Source of the DNA: Eucommia ulmoides
Lineage: Eukaryota > Streptophyta > Magnoliopsida > Garryales > Eucommiaceae
DNA: 64,000 nucleotides
Reading direction: 5' to 3'
NCBI GenBank assembly: GCA_016647705.1
Contig: CM028334.1
Coordinates: forward strand, 4,340,046 to 4,404,045
Positions 34,601-46,600 of the stretch are shown one piece after another. The position numbers and the translations under genes are program-made. The notes under the pieces are model-generated. The model saw only the letters and a list, made by a program, of their open reading frames with translations. It did no database searches and was not told the origin of the DNA. Position 1 is the stretch's first letter; the number at the start of each line of letters is the position of its first letter.

Positions 34601-37600
34601 GGGCGCGTAACGGATCCGCTCCCGTTACACTAAGGCGTAACGGCCGTTACACCGATACAGCTCACTTAGAGAGAGAGAGATCAAAATCACACAAAGGAAA
34701 AGAGAAGAAATCATAAAACAATCAAGAACAAACGACCAAAAAACCCTTATCAGATATCGAGTTTGTTGCCGTCGCGTCGCTAGATCAGTTCATCGCCGTC
34801 GCCAAATCTTCATTGTTTGCTCACTCCAAGCTGTTGTTCTTCATCGCCATCACCAGATCTTTGTTGTTCGCTCTCTCTCTCTCTCGCGCGCGCGACTCTT
34901 CTATCAGATTTGGAAATGGAAGGGCTAGAGTTGGGTAGATGGCTTATAATTGGGGGGGTGGGTTTTGTAATGGAAATCTTGTTGAGAGGTCCCAAAACTC
35001 AAAAAACCATTTTCTAATGACCATGTTATGTGTTAAAAAATCACTGTTACAGAACCCTGCAGAGTGATTATTTTATGAAATGGACCTTTCACCAAATTTC
35101 TCTTTTGTAATTTGGGTTAAATTGAAATTTGGTCCAAATAGTTAAAAAAATAAAAATTGACCCCCCAAATTTTTTTAAATCAAATAAAAATTAACATATT
35201 AACCTTCAAAAATTTTAATAAATAATTTAAATATTTCATTGTTTTGTATATATTACACACACACATATATATATGTAATTATGTATATATAATTATATAT
35301 TTTGCAAATTGAAAAAAAAAACATATTTTGTTTAATTTTAGGCTTTTACCCTTTCAACTTTTTTTTATATTTTTATTGTGTTGTATATGTAGTTAAATAC
35401 CATAATATATATTAGAATGTATTTATTAAGGGTTAAATGAATAAAACAATTACTATTGTTGAGTTTTTGAGGATGTTTTGGTGATTTTAAAAAATTCACA
35501 ACCATTACGGTTGATTCCCATTACAGACAGGCCGATACTCTCGATACCGTTACACCGCGACAGTTATCGTTACGTAACTCGATACCGCGATTTAAAACCC
35601 TGGGACTTGGAGCACTCATTCTAAATTAAGTGTATCATAATACTATTCATGTTCCGTATTTAATAAATAGCACACCAAGTTTGGCCTAACCGTTGGAGAT
35701 GCTCTAATGAAGATGAATCACACATGTTGATTAACATGTTAATCAAAGTTCGAATCAAAAAGGTGACGTACCTGGCGGATTGGCAGGCCCAGGAAGTTCA
35801 ACTCCATAATGGGAGATACGGAAGTATTTTCTCTATTATGATTGTATCGGCAAGCTTTTCCATACTTGCATCCTCCTGTAGTCAGGTAGTACTGAAAGCA
35901 ACTCATACAAATTACAACACCGATGGAACTAATATTAGTACAATACTAAAAAGGTGAATAGAAAACCAAACAAGCATGTAGTACAGCGTCGGTGAAATTT
36001 TAACTTTGTGGATATAGAGAGCAGAGATGGTAGTTTGCTAAATGATAAGTGGATTGTCTACATCCAAAATGACAAAGGGTATCGTCTTAAACACTAGGTA
36101 TCCGACATCATAACAGTACTTTTGGAGGAAGGACTCAAGCCTGTCACTAAGATTCAAAGCTCACCAGGGATCATGTGTTCCCAAAAAAAGTAAAAAAAAA
36201 ATAAATCGGGAATAATCCATGGGTATGAGTAAGGGAATCCAAGGAGTAGCTAAATAAAAAAAGAAAGAATTTCAGCAGAGAGCCGAACTAGTAGAGGCAG
36301 TAGTCATCATGAAAACAGACTATTTTGTATGCCATATTTTCCACATTATATTTATGTAGTTGCTCTGAATTTAGACTTATTCTTCTCTTTGCAAGCTTTA
36401 TATTGCTTTCATCAGCCAAGGAGAGAAATTTTGTTCAATTCTAAGACCTTATAAAGCACAATGAAGGCAAAGAAATGCCTATGACGTTAGCGATGATCAT
36501 TGAGGACCTTGAGGAATTTCAATAGTAGTGACAACTTATATTAAAAGAGATTAGTGTTTATGTTCGGGATATCTTATTCATCTAACCTGAATATTATCAA
36601 AGAAGAATGAATGGTCCTTAATTGTGTTGTGCTATAGCTCCAAACAAATTCTCTATGGAAAATCACAAAGGTGAATTGATACTAAGAGCAACTCCAACAG
36701 CTCGACCATCCTTGTGCCATCCCAAATTTTCGCAATTTTGATGCCAAAATGAGCTCCACCAGCTTGGCCACCATCTGTGCCATTTTGGCACACTCTGCGA
36801 GTACCATTTTAGCACAGATGCTCTGTGTGTGACATATTTGGCACAAGCGGTACCCTGTACCATATTTGGATAAGGGTTTAATTAGGGTTGGATTAACTTT
36901 GGGTTATATTAGGGTTTTAATTTTATTTTAAATTATTGTTATAATTTAATTTAAGCTAATAAAATCAAACTCCATAAAAAGATACATAATATTAAATATT
37001 TTTAAGTTAATTTTTTTACTTTTAATTTTAATTAAAAATATATTTAAAAACTACAGTTAATTCTAAGTTGGAGTACACCAAATTTGCAACATCTGTTGGA
37101 GCACTCACTCTAAATTAGGTGTACCATAGTACTATTCATGTGCCATATTTGATAAATGGCACACCGATTTGGCTTAACTGTTGGTGATGCTCTAAGGTCA
37201 AAATGCGTCTTTAAAACTTCAAGAAAACGTTTGTATGCACTCTATGGATTCATATTCCTAGACTTCCAAACAAGTAATTTCATCCTAATAAGCAACTTAT
37301 ATTTTGTCAAAGCAATATTAATACCGGTTAGGTAATGCAAAAATCAAACAAGAATATATCATATCCTATAATGCTCAAATTACTTTACACCAAGTAGAAA
37401 CATAAGTTAACATTTATGCAGACAAAACAAATTGTATGCACCAGAACATATAGGATCATGATATTAGTAACCTTGCAATCAGTCTGCCCCACCCTCTCTG
37501 GGTTTTCTTCTTTCGGCTTCACCTTCTCCTTCGTAACCTGGGGACAATTCACTAGACCATAAGCCATGCACTCATAAAGCTCCCAATAAAACAAATTTAG

Positions 37601-40600
37601 CAAAATCATCACTGCAAATACTTAAAGGGAAAATTACCGGATGATCCCAATTTAAGCATGAAATTACCAATTAATTCTAACTATTTGAAAATGAACCAAA
37701 CAAACCCAGTGTACAGATTTTTCGAAACCGCCTAGTCCCAAATTTAAAAAGCACAAAAATTACATGACAAATTTTCTCTTTCGAGATCCGTAGGATTGGG
37801 ATTTTTCATATTTAACAGTTTCACAACAAAATCATTTTATTAAAATCAATATAATTATTGTTGTACACATTTTTTTCACAATATAATTATATATTCAGAT
37901 TCATCTGAATAAGATCTTCAAAATGATATCACATTCACTAATTTTTTCCATTAGTTTTAGATTCGTACATTCACGTTACATCTAACTTGGTACTTCCAGA
38001 ATTTTCAGTCTTCACATTCGTGTTACATTTAACACGATCTTATACATTATTAAAACACAGATGAGTGTTACATTCAACATCCAAATCACCTTTATCAGTA
38101 AGTCATGTTAAATTCCACACGTTCATATAATTTGTGTTATAATCAACATTAATTTATGTTATTTCTATTGCATTAGATGTTATATTCAACACTCACGTGA
38201 ACACACAAATTGTAGTGATGTTATATATAACATTAACATCACAATTAATTTATATATAATATTCGCATGCATCCTAATCCAAAACTCCAAAAAAAAATAT
38301 TAATATCTCGTTTTGAAAAACATGATTTATAGATCATTGTGGTGTAAAAAAAATATTGAACAACAATCACAATTGGGAGAAATTGTAAGTTTTGTTTTCA
38401 ATTTCATTGGTAGTTTATTACAGTCCCGTTTGGTTGGTGTTTCCATTCCAAGCCAACCCAAATATTCTGGGATTGATTTTTGGGAACGCGTTTGGCAACA
38501 CAAAACTCAACCCAAAAAATGAGAATTGATTCTCAAAATCCTAAGAAAATGAGAAACAAAAAAACTTTTTTTTTTTTGTAACAAAAAAAACTGAACCCAG
38601 CTTTAGGAACACACTCGGAATTTATTGAATTGTTAGTGAGTTCTCGTGTTCGACTTCTGTTAAACTCAAAACAAGAGTTTTTATTTTTCTTTTTTCCCTT
38701 CACTCTTCGATCGTCTTCGTCGTCTCGCTTCTCCGACTTCGTCTTCGTCGTCTTCTCCTTGACTGTGTGTCTTCGTCGTCTCTTTGTCATCACTGTCGTC
38801 TTCGCAATCGTTCCTCTTCCTCCTCTCGTCGCCGTCGTCTTTCTCGTACTTCGCATCGATTTCGATTTCGATTTCGATCTGTTCGACATCGATTTCAAAC
38901 TCGTCTTCGCCGTCCACCTCCTCTTTTATTTGTTCGACATCGATTTCGAACTCGTCTTCGCCATCCACCTCCTCTTCGATCTGTTCGTCATCGTCTTCGA
39001 TCTGTTCGACATTGATTCCGTTCTTGATTTCGATTACTAAATTTGGTTTAGGGTTTAATTTCGATTTCGTTCTTGATTTCGATTTCAATTTGGTTCGACA
39101 TCGATTTGGTTTAGGTTCACTGTTTGATTTGATATCGATTACTAAATTTCGATGTTGTTCTTGGTTTTGATTGCTGAATTTTGATTTTGTTCTTGATTTC
39201 GATTACTGAATTTGGGGTTTGGTTCTTGATTTGGGGTTTGATTCTCGATTAGGGTTTAATTCTTGATTTGGGGATTTTGTCTGAATTTGGAGGTTTGGTT
39301 GAATCACTTCTAGGGTTGGTTCATGAAATCAATTCTAGAATAATATAGTTACCAAAAGCGATTTTGTTCCCAGCACACAAAAAAATTGTCGTTACCAAAC
39401 GCAATTCTGTTCCCAGAAGGAAACAGAATTCTCAACTCAACCCATCCCAGTTGGGTTGAGAAAAGTGGGAATACTAACCAAACGCCACCTAGAATAGGGG
39501 CAAATTAGTCCATGAATGAGTAATCGGTGCAAAAAAAACCAATTGGTTTCATTTAGTAGTTTCCACACCAATATAGGAGCTTGGTGGTAAGAACCGCATA
39601 CTTAAATGCACCCTGAAGTCCTTAACAAAGTGAAAGGCAATCACTTAACCTGGTGAGTTTAAATCATTAGAACAAAACTAATCACCAACTAGTGAAATCT
39701 TAAATGCATTATGTCAAAGTTCATACATAAATGATGAATCCAACAAAAACATTAAATTTCTGAAACCTCTACCTGGTTTCTCCTTCTGGGAGGGTGATTG
39801 AACTTGCAATGTGATCCAAACTTGCACATGCCCGTCTTCATATAATAAGCACAATCCTCTGCATCAGCTCTGAGTGGATAGTGAAACCTACCATATTTCG
39901 AATCCTTCTGGTGTGACGCCGACACTGAATCTGCATTTACACTGTCGATCTCATTCTCATTCACATGTTCATACTCGTCTTCGGAATCACCCAACTCCTT
40001 CTCGTTCTCACTCCTGCTGTTTTCCCCATCAACGTCTTCTTCGTCCTTAGTCATCTCATTCAGATTTCGATACTCATTTCCATTATCAACCTCCTGCTTC
40101 TCATTCTCACTCCTGTTGTTTTCCTCATCAATGTCTTCTTGATTCAGATTCCGATAATCATTTCCATTATCAACCTCCTGCTTCTCAATCTCACTCCAAT
40201 TGTTCTCCTCTTCATTGATTATCTCCCCTTCGGTCCCCAAATCTCCATTTTCGATCTCCTTCTGAACGTCCTCTTCGTGCGAAGGACCTTTTTCACTCGC
40301 TTCATTCAGTCCCAGCCCTAATCCCTGAACCTCGTTTTCTCCCCCATTTTCATCAACATCCTCTTCGCGATCCGGTTCTTTCTCATCCTCTCGACTCCTC
40401 TCCGACTCGTTTCCCTCAACTGCGTCATCGATCACAGTACCGGAACCTCCACCGCGATGCCCGTCGCCGGTCTCCTCCTGCTCAATCTTCGATTCTACCT
40501 CCACTTCAGCGGCATTCTCCGGAGATGGATTTCGAAACCCTTCGTTCTCGGAATCTTTCAGGGCTAGGTTTTGAAGCTCGACGACGGGTGGAGGATCGAG

Positions 40601-40729
40601 ATTCGTATCGGGATTTTGATCAACGGGAAGCCCTAACGATTGTTGTTGGGATTGGGGTTTTGGATCGTCGGTATGGGTGGAGTGAAGGAATTCTTCTTCA
40701 GAGGCTTCCATTTTCGCTCCACATTTCAA
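31635..40729 (-). CDS. Zinc finger CCCH domain-containing protein, five C-x8-C-x5-C-x3-H fingers, six exons
   Basis: Exons in transcript order: 40729-39773, 37537-37472, 35891-35772, 34004-33729, 32581-32288, 31763-31635 (TAA at 31637-31635), all GT-AG and in phase, giving about 613 aa (607 from the second Met at 40711). Residues 1-290 are acidic and low-complexity, with three imperfect repeats around EKQEVDNGN(D/E)YRNLN at about 174-255. Fingers lie at about 293-312 ([20 protein letters not shown]), 340-359, 386-405, 530-549 and 576-595, all with intact Cys and His. A His/Gln-rich run lies near 504-515. Such proteins bind RNA or DNA in the nucleus. From memory the nearest Arabidopsis relative is C3H43 (At3g48440) or a ZFN-type protein. 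Finger 2 is split by the exon 2-3 junction just after its first Cys-Lys. It is tandem with the APE1L gene upstream. Confidence 0.9.
31870..32145. repeat. MITE-like segment with two 32-bp palindromes in the last CCCH intron
   Basis: TCTAGATTCCTGTTTT and its reverse complement AAAACAGGAATCTAGA abut at 31912-31943 as a perfect palindrome. A second copy at 31994-32025 has one mismatch at the centre. Words such as CCCAAATTTT and AACAAAACATAAATT recur around them, and the outer ends are weakly inverted (TTAGTGTTTT left, TAGTGTTCTAAG right). It lies between exons 5 and 6. Confidence 0.6.
33155..33235 (+). repeat. Irregular GGGTA-repeat, G-run tract in a CCCH intron
   Basis: Repeats of TAGGG with longer G runs (GGGGTGGGGTAGGG) occur between exons 4 and 5. 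The G runs are on the plus strand, so the transcript carries C runs. The units are five bases and irregular, unlike the seven-base plant telomere repeat, so this is a microsatellite and not a telomere remnant. Confidence 0.7.
34087..35704. mobile_element. PIF/Harbinger-like MITE with TAA target duplication, carrying a nested insertion
   Basis: Flanked by TAA on both sides (34084-34086 and 35705-35707). Left terminus GAGTAACTCCAACGGCTAGG; right complement GAGCATCTCCAACGGTTAGG. The sequence matches the 507-bp copy at 36686-37192 along both flanks but is interrupted at about 34462 by a 1.1-kb insert. TAA target sites with GAGCA-type termini suggest Tourist/Harbinger MITEs. It lies in the CCCH intron between exons 3 and 4. 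Confidence 0.75.
34462..35604. mobile_element. Nested element with CGTTACG/CCGATAC-rich ends
   Basis: Ends are inverted: left AAGGTTTTAAATATCGG, right complement CAGGGTTTTAAATCGCGG. Both subterminal zones are packed with ACGTAAC, CGTTAC and CCGATAC words in both orientations (34480-34660 and 35505-35585). The copy at 36686-37192 reads straight through this point (CATCTGTTGGAGCACTC), which supplies an empty site. Flanks GTTGGA and CTTGGA suggest a duplicated target of about 7-9 bp, as in Mutator-like or hAT elements. No transposase is present. A CT/CG dinucleotide run lies at 34870-34894. Confidence 0.7.
36686..37192. mobile_element. PIF/Harbinger-like MITE, uninterrupted copy
   Basis: Flanked by TAA (36683-36685 and 37193-37195). 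Left terminus GAGCAACTCCAACAGCTCG; right complement GAGCATCACCAACAGTTAAG. It is noncoding and AT-rich in the middle. It is the same family as 34087-35704 and lies in the CCCH intron between exons 2 and 3. Confidence 0.75.
38418..39492. mobile_element. Large foldback/hAT-like MITE in CCCH intron 1
   Basis: The left end (CCCGTTTGGTTGGTGTTTCC, then CCAACCCAAAT) and the right end (complement GGTGGCGTTTGGTTAGTATT, then CTCAACCCAACTGGGATGGG) are inverted. The inside at 38690-39015 is TTCG/TCGTC-rich with a 57-bp tandem duplication (CGTCTTCGCC...CCTCCTC units, near 38880-38990), and further TTCGATTT repeats continue to 39240. ORFs on both strands there are products of the repeat. The layout resembles the element at 53.09-53.79 kb. 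Confidence 0.6.
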
Positions 40730-40933
40730 ACCCTAATTAAGATTTGTGGGAGAAGGCAAAGAAAGGGAGGGTAGAGAGAGTGACGTCGTGAATGTAGACG
40801 AAAAGGCCGAGTAATACTATGTTCGTACAGTCTTAGGTCGACAAGTAAGGGCGTGTTTGGTTTGTTGTCTTTATGTTCTTTGGAACTTCATAATATTTTA
40901 TTTTATTTTTATTCATAAGCATAAATATTTTTT

Positions 40934-41897
40934 TGGGTATATGTCATTCTGTACTATATTAGATAATTCTCATGTCATTCTGTAAATATCAGAGATCTCT
41001 CCTATCTTTTTACTTAAATATTATTTACCTCCCTTATTGATTAAAAAATAATAATTTTTTAATTATAATACTAATTTTATTCTAGACTATTTAAAAAATA
41101 ATTAAATAATAAAAAACTAAAATACATAAATAATAATTTAATTTATATATATTCATCGCTATCTCTTACCACCACCGCCGCCACCTCCCACCGCCACCGC
41201 CCACCACCTACCGCCGTCGCCACCCACCCAACACCACCTCTCATCGCCGCCGCCGCCGCCCCTACCACCCTCCGCCACCTCCTACCACCACTTCCTACCG
41301 CCACACCACCTCCCACTGCCACCATCTCTCATCGCCACTACCTACCCCCATTTTAAAAAAACATATATTTTTTAACCATTCCATTTTTAAAAAAAAAAAT
41401 AAATTAACCATTTTATTGACCCTTTTCTCTCTCTCTCCGGTGGTGGTGGGGATTAGTGGTGGCTGTGGCGGTGGGTAATGGTGGCGACGATGGGTGGTGG
41501 CAGGAAAGTTGGGCGATGGGTGGTGGTGGGAGGTGGCGGTGAGAGTTGGGCGTTGGCGATGGGAGGTGGTGTTGGGTGGCGGCTGTGGAAGGTGGCGGAG
41601 GGTGGTGGGTGGTGGTGGCGGCGGTAGGAGGTGGCGGTGGCTGTGGGTGGTGGGAGTTGAATGATGGTGAGAGGTAAATATAATTATTTAAAAAGTTAAG
41701 GATAAAAAATATAATTTAAAAAATATAGGGGTGCTAATGATTTTTTTTTTTTAAAATAACCTAAGGGCAATTTTGTCCAAATAAAGGTTAGTGGTGTTTG
41801 AGGAAAAAGATAGAGGAGATCTCTGGTATTTGTAAAATTACAAATGAGGTATTTGGTATAATGCAAAATAATAGGGGATGTCAATGACATATACCCA
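40934..41897. mobile_element. Foldback element with GGTGGC/CCACCG arms
   Basis: Termini are inverted: left TGGGTATATGTCATTCTG, right complement TGGGTATATGTCATTGAC. Flanking T-rich words (ATATTTTTT and TATTTTTTT) may be a target duplication of about 9 bp. Inside, 41165-41345 is a run of CCACC/CCGCC units and 41440-41660 a run of GGTGG/GGCGG units, so the two arms can pair. A 60-codon Gly/Val-rich ORF on the minus strand is a repeat product. Confidence 0.7.
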
Positions 41898-41929
41898 TAT
41901 TTTTTTAATTTATTCTTTACTAGTGGTCT

Positions 41930-42613
41930 TGGGGTGATCATGAGCCGAACCAGGCTTTAGTTAGGGTATTACAAAAAAATATTAGGCCTTAACCCGGCCT
42001 CTGACCCTATAATCGAGCCCTATTTTCACGCCTAAGTCCTGCCTTAAAAAAAAAAAAAAAAAAAAATCAAGCCCAAGTCCGGCCCTTGGACCGATCTGAC
42101 CCTATAATTTATTTTTTTTTAATTTTAAAAATAAAGGCTAAAATATAAACATAAACACTAAAACATAAAAGAGATCAATGACAAGGCGAGACTCGCGGTG
42201 AAGAAAAGCGATCGACGACGAACATAATCAGCGAATAGAAGCAACTGAAGGCAATGGAATGTTATAGACGGCAACAACGAGGAAATACAGGCAAGTAGGG
42301 AGGGAGGGAGAAAGGTTTCGGGAATGAAAAGGAATGAAGATTCAAGAGGTAGGCATGAGGCGATAAGCGGCGGATGAAATGAAATGAACTAGGGTTGAGT
42401 TTGTTTGATATCTATATATATATATATATTTTATTTTAATACTCGGGCCGACCCTAAAATATTTGGTCAAACCCTAACATGGTCCTAATTTGATCGGGCC
42501 TGAAAATCAAAACTCAAACCCTGCCTATGGACTTAAAATTAAAGCCTAAGTTCTAAAAACATTAGGGTCGAGCTAGGTGGCCCGAGCGGGCCCTTGAGCC
42601 CATGACTACCCCT
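41930..42613. mobile_element. hAT-like non-autonomous element, copy 1
   Basis: Left end GGGGTGATCATGAGCC and right complement AGGGGTAGTCATGGGCTC are inverted. Flanks AGTGGTCT and AGTGGTGC suggest an 8-bp target duplication with two changes. The subterminal text (AGGCCTTAACCCGGCC, CTAAGTCC) matches copy 2 at 43915-44424. No transposase is encoded. Confidence 0.65.
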
Positions 42614-43692
42614 AGTGGTGCCTAAAGACACCATTTTAAATTTTAACCATAATCCAGAATCAACAAAGTAATATATCATTTGTAGAGTTTATGCTTTTCT
42701 GTTTTCACTTTTAATAAACTGAGATTAGATAAGATGAGAATTCCGTTTTCATGTTAGAGTATTCCAGAAATAGAAACATGTTTAGTAACGATAATTCTCC
42801 TGAAATTGTTTTCTTTTCATTTATGAGAACAAAAACAAGAAACACGTTCGGTTGCAACATTTGTTCTTTTTTTTTTTTCTTTCAATGTATGGCAGTTGGC
42901 GTCATGGTAGTGGGCGACGGGGTGGTGATAGTGGTCAGCGGGATAATATAAGAATAATTTTGTGAAAGTGAATATGAATCGATATTTTTTTGTTTCTCAA
43001 ATTCTTATAAAATATTATCAATTTATAAAATCCAAAAACACGAATTATCATTTACATATCATATGTTCATATTTTTTGAAAACCTAGAATTTGGATTATA
43101 AGAGAGACATGAAATTAAAAATTAAATACTCCAGATTTCATAACTTGTTTGGTACCTTATACCTGTACACATGGGTGCGTGACAAAAAATTAGACATATA
43201 TTTTTTTTTATATAACCTCTTCAGTTTAAACAACAGTCTGCACATGATTCTATTAAAACATTAGCAATAGCAAACAATTAAACACCGCCACCAACTAATA
43301 ACATATATCACAAATACAACATAATCAATCTCCAATAACATAGATATTAAACTATTAAAATAATACTAATTAATCATGTGTTAACCGTCACAGAGTGAAT
43401 TCTTCTATTTGTAAACTTCACCAGTGATGTCTCTACAACATCTCTCCATATCCGTCCAAATTTTAACAGTTAATGATTGGGCAAAATTGATACCAAACCC
43501 AAAATTCATGGTCAAATATGATGTTTTTTAAATTACATGGACCAATTAAACACCTACCCCGAACTTTAAGGGTCAAAAGTACAATATAGGAACCAAAGAG
43601 AAACATAGTAAAAATATATGAAGTTCACGCAATTCTCAAAACTATCTACAAAAACCCAGTTTTGAGAGTAAAAAAATAGTTAGCTTCATATA

Positions 43693-46600
43693 TCAAGCCC
43701 CGACCGAGCTTTGATCGGAAATGGCGCTCTCATCGGAGAGCTCGAGGGAAACCGGGCAATGGTCACTCCCATAGAAGCCTGCCAAAGAAAAAAATCAAGT
43801 TCTGGGACGACATATATTCCAAGTTTCCTAGGAATAGAAACAAGCAAAAACAAAAACAGGGTGGCATTTGGTTAAGTGTTTTCTGCTTCTCTATTTTCTA
43901 TTTCCACTTCCAATTAGGGGTGATCATGGGTTAGGCCGGACCAAGCTTGGGCTGGGTTTAGCTAGGGTATTGCAAAAAAATACTAGGCCCTAGCCCAGCG
44001 CGACACTATGATCGGGTCCTACTTTCATACCCAAGCTCGGCCCTACAAACAAAAATCAAGCCAAAGTCCGGCCCTACGGTGCCCGACACTATATATATAT
44101 ATTTTAATTTAAAAAATAAATACTAAAACATAAACATAAAATCAAATCAAATCAAACCAATATTACCATTCACATTCACATGAAATTAAGTCAAACCAAC
44201 TTGGGTTGGATTTGTTTGATATGTGTGTATAATTTTTTTTTTTAAATTAATAGTCTTCAGGGCGAGGCGGGCCTAAAAAATTTGACCTTACCCAAGTCCG
44301 GCCCTAAATTTGATCGGACTTGAAAATCAAAGCTCAAGTCCTGCCCATGGGCTTAAAACTAAAACTCAAGCCCTAAAAAAATAAGATCAGACTTGGCGCC
44401 CCCCTGGGCCCATGACCACCTCTACTTCCAATAAACTGGGATGAGAATTCTATTTCCGTTTTGGAGTTATTTCGGAATAGAAACATGTTTGGTAACCACC
44501 GTTGTCTTGAAATTGTTTCTTTTAAATTTATGAGAACTGAAACAAAAAACACGTTTGGTTGCGATCAACCACTGAAACTATCTATTTACTCAGGAGGTTA
44601 ATGAAAAAATATAAAGAAAATAATAGAGATTTACATATGGTATTTGTGAATCTGAAAAAGGCTTATGATAAGATATCCAGAGAAGTTTTGTGGTGGGTGC
44701 CAGAAAAGAAACATGTATCCAATGTGTACATCGAGGTAATTAAGGATATGTATAAAGATATAGTCACTAGTGTTCGAATAGGAGGAGGGGATACTTGTGC
44801 ATTTCCTATTAATATAAGCTTATATCAAATATCATCTTTAAGTCCTTACCTCTTTTTTCTAGTAATGGATGAGCTCACAAAACATATTCAAGATGGAGTA
44901 TCTTGGAGTATGTTATTTGCGGATAACATTGTATTAATGGACGAAAGTAGAATACGTTTTAGAAAGATAGAGAGAAGCGTTAGAGTTTAAAAGTTTGAAA
45001 GTTAGCAGAAATAAGACGGAATACATGCATTGCAATTTTAGTAATGCCCAAAGAGATAGTGGTGCGATCAAAATTAGAGACGAAGAGGTGCCAAAGTTGA
45101 TCGTTTTAGATATTTCGGTTCAATAATTCAGAGAAATGGCAAAATCGAGGATATTACGCATAGAATCAAGACAGATTGGATAAAGTGGAGAAGTGCATTT
45201 TAGGTGATTTGTGATCGTAGGATTCCGTTGAAATTTAAAGGAAAATTCTACAAAACTGTTATAAAACCGACTCTTCTTTATGACTCAGAATGTTGAGCGG
45301 TAAAAACAAATCATGTCTAGAAAATTGGGATGACAGAAATGAGAATGCTGCGGCGGATGAGTGGAAAGACGAGAATGGATAAAATTAAGAATGAAACTAT
45401 TAGAGAAAATTTAAAAATAACACCCATCGAAGAGAAAATTATTTACGATGGTTTGGACATGTGTATAGAAGACCCATAGAAGCACCAGTAAGAAAATGTG
45501 ATTTAGTTCAATTTCAAGAGACTACTAAAAGGAGATGTAGACCTAAGAAGATGTTGGACGAAACTATTAGAAATGATTTGACGACATTAAACCTGACGGA
45601 GGGGATGACCCTTAATCGATCTCTATGGCGTAAATAAATTCATGTAACCGACTCTACATAAGTGGCACAAAAACTTAGTTGTTGTTGTTGTTAAATGTAT
45701 GACGGGCAGCGTTGTGGTGGCGGCAGGTGGGGTGGTTGCAGGAATAGTTTTATAGAAATGAATAAAAATCAACGTTTTTTTATTTCTTAAATTTTTAAGG
45801 AATTTAAGAGTTACTCCCAAATTTTTTAGAACAGAAACGTGTTTACCAAACAAGTTTATGTACATTAATACCAAAATTTTGAGAGTGAGAATAGAAATAC
45901 GGGGTCTAAATAAACGTCACCTAAAACTATCGTCCTTTCTTTCTTCTGACTGAATGCCCAAAACAAATTAAAACCATTTTTTTTTTTGCCTTCTCTTCAA
46001 ATTTAGGGACTGTTTGGGCTGATTCGAGTCGTTAATTTGAGTTTTTTTTTTTCCTTTTTTGGTGTGTGTGTGTTTGGAAATGAACTTTACCTTCCATTTC
46101 AATACCATGGCCGTGCATTTCGCATGAAACAATACGATTTTTCAGTTTTTCCGATACTATGAAGTAGTCTATTCTCATCCTTTTCCCTCGATACCTGCCA
46201 GACAAATAGCTAAAATCATTCTATATTTTGAGAAAATAAAAAACAATTAATAAGATAAAAAATAAAAAATAAAAATTGAGATGACTTAAGAAACCGAGTT
46301 TGATTTCTCTTCCTAGTTGCCAAAGTATGAAAACACAGTTATTTTTTTATGCCAATTTTTCCAACTTACGAGAACGCAAAAGCAGTAGCTTTGATGGTGT
46401 TTGTTTAGCCCCGTTTTTTTAGTGCATCTGTTCTCAGATTTATGTTTTCTTCACAAAAACTCAAGAATTGAAACAAATTATGGGGAAAAACTTTTTCTGT
46501 TCTCCACCTAGACTTTTAGAACAAAAATTTGGGAACATAATAGAATTATGTATGTTTCTGTTCCAAGTGTTTTTGGGAACAGAGACACCAAACAGATGCC

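Larger units (their letters stand above)
40730..43692. other. Intergenic region between the CCCH and APE1L genes, mostly TEs
   Basis: The CCCH promoter and 5' UTR should lie in about 40730-40850, where no TATA box or named motif is convincing. Beyond it are a foldback element (40934-41897), a hAT-like element (41930-42613) and at 42690-43000 a segment matching the element that surrounds 43859-45922. 43150-43690 is AT-rich with nothing recognised and should contain the APE1L 3' UTR. Confidence 0.55.
43859..45922. mobile_element. MITE/hAT-like host element in APE1L intron 8, containing two later insertions
   Basis: Left end GGTGGCATTTGGTTAAG and right complement TAGGTGACGTTTATTTAG are inverted. 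Parts of its body (44424-44562 and 45695-45800) match 42706-42990, for example AGAAACATGTTTGGTAAC against AGAAACATGTTTAGTAAC. That copy lacks both inserts and so shows the original sequence. Confidence 0.6.

Noticed and set aside
38681-39088. 135-codon acidic ORF on the minus strand and three plus-strand ORFs over the same bases
   Set aside because: All arise from TTCG/TCGTC repeats inside a MITE-like element in CCCH intron 1; long ORFs in several frames are expected there.
41143-41325. Gly/Val-rich minus ORF
   Set aside because: It is a reading of the CCACCG repeat arm of a foldback element.
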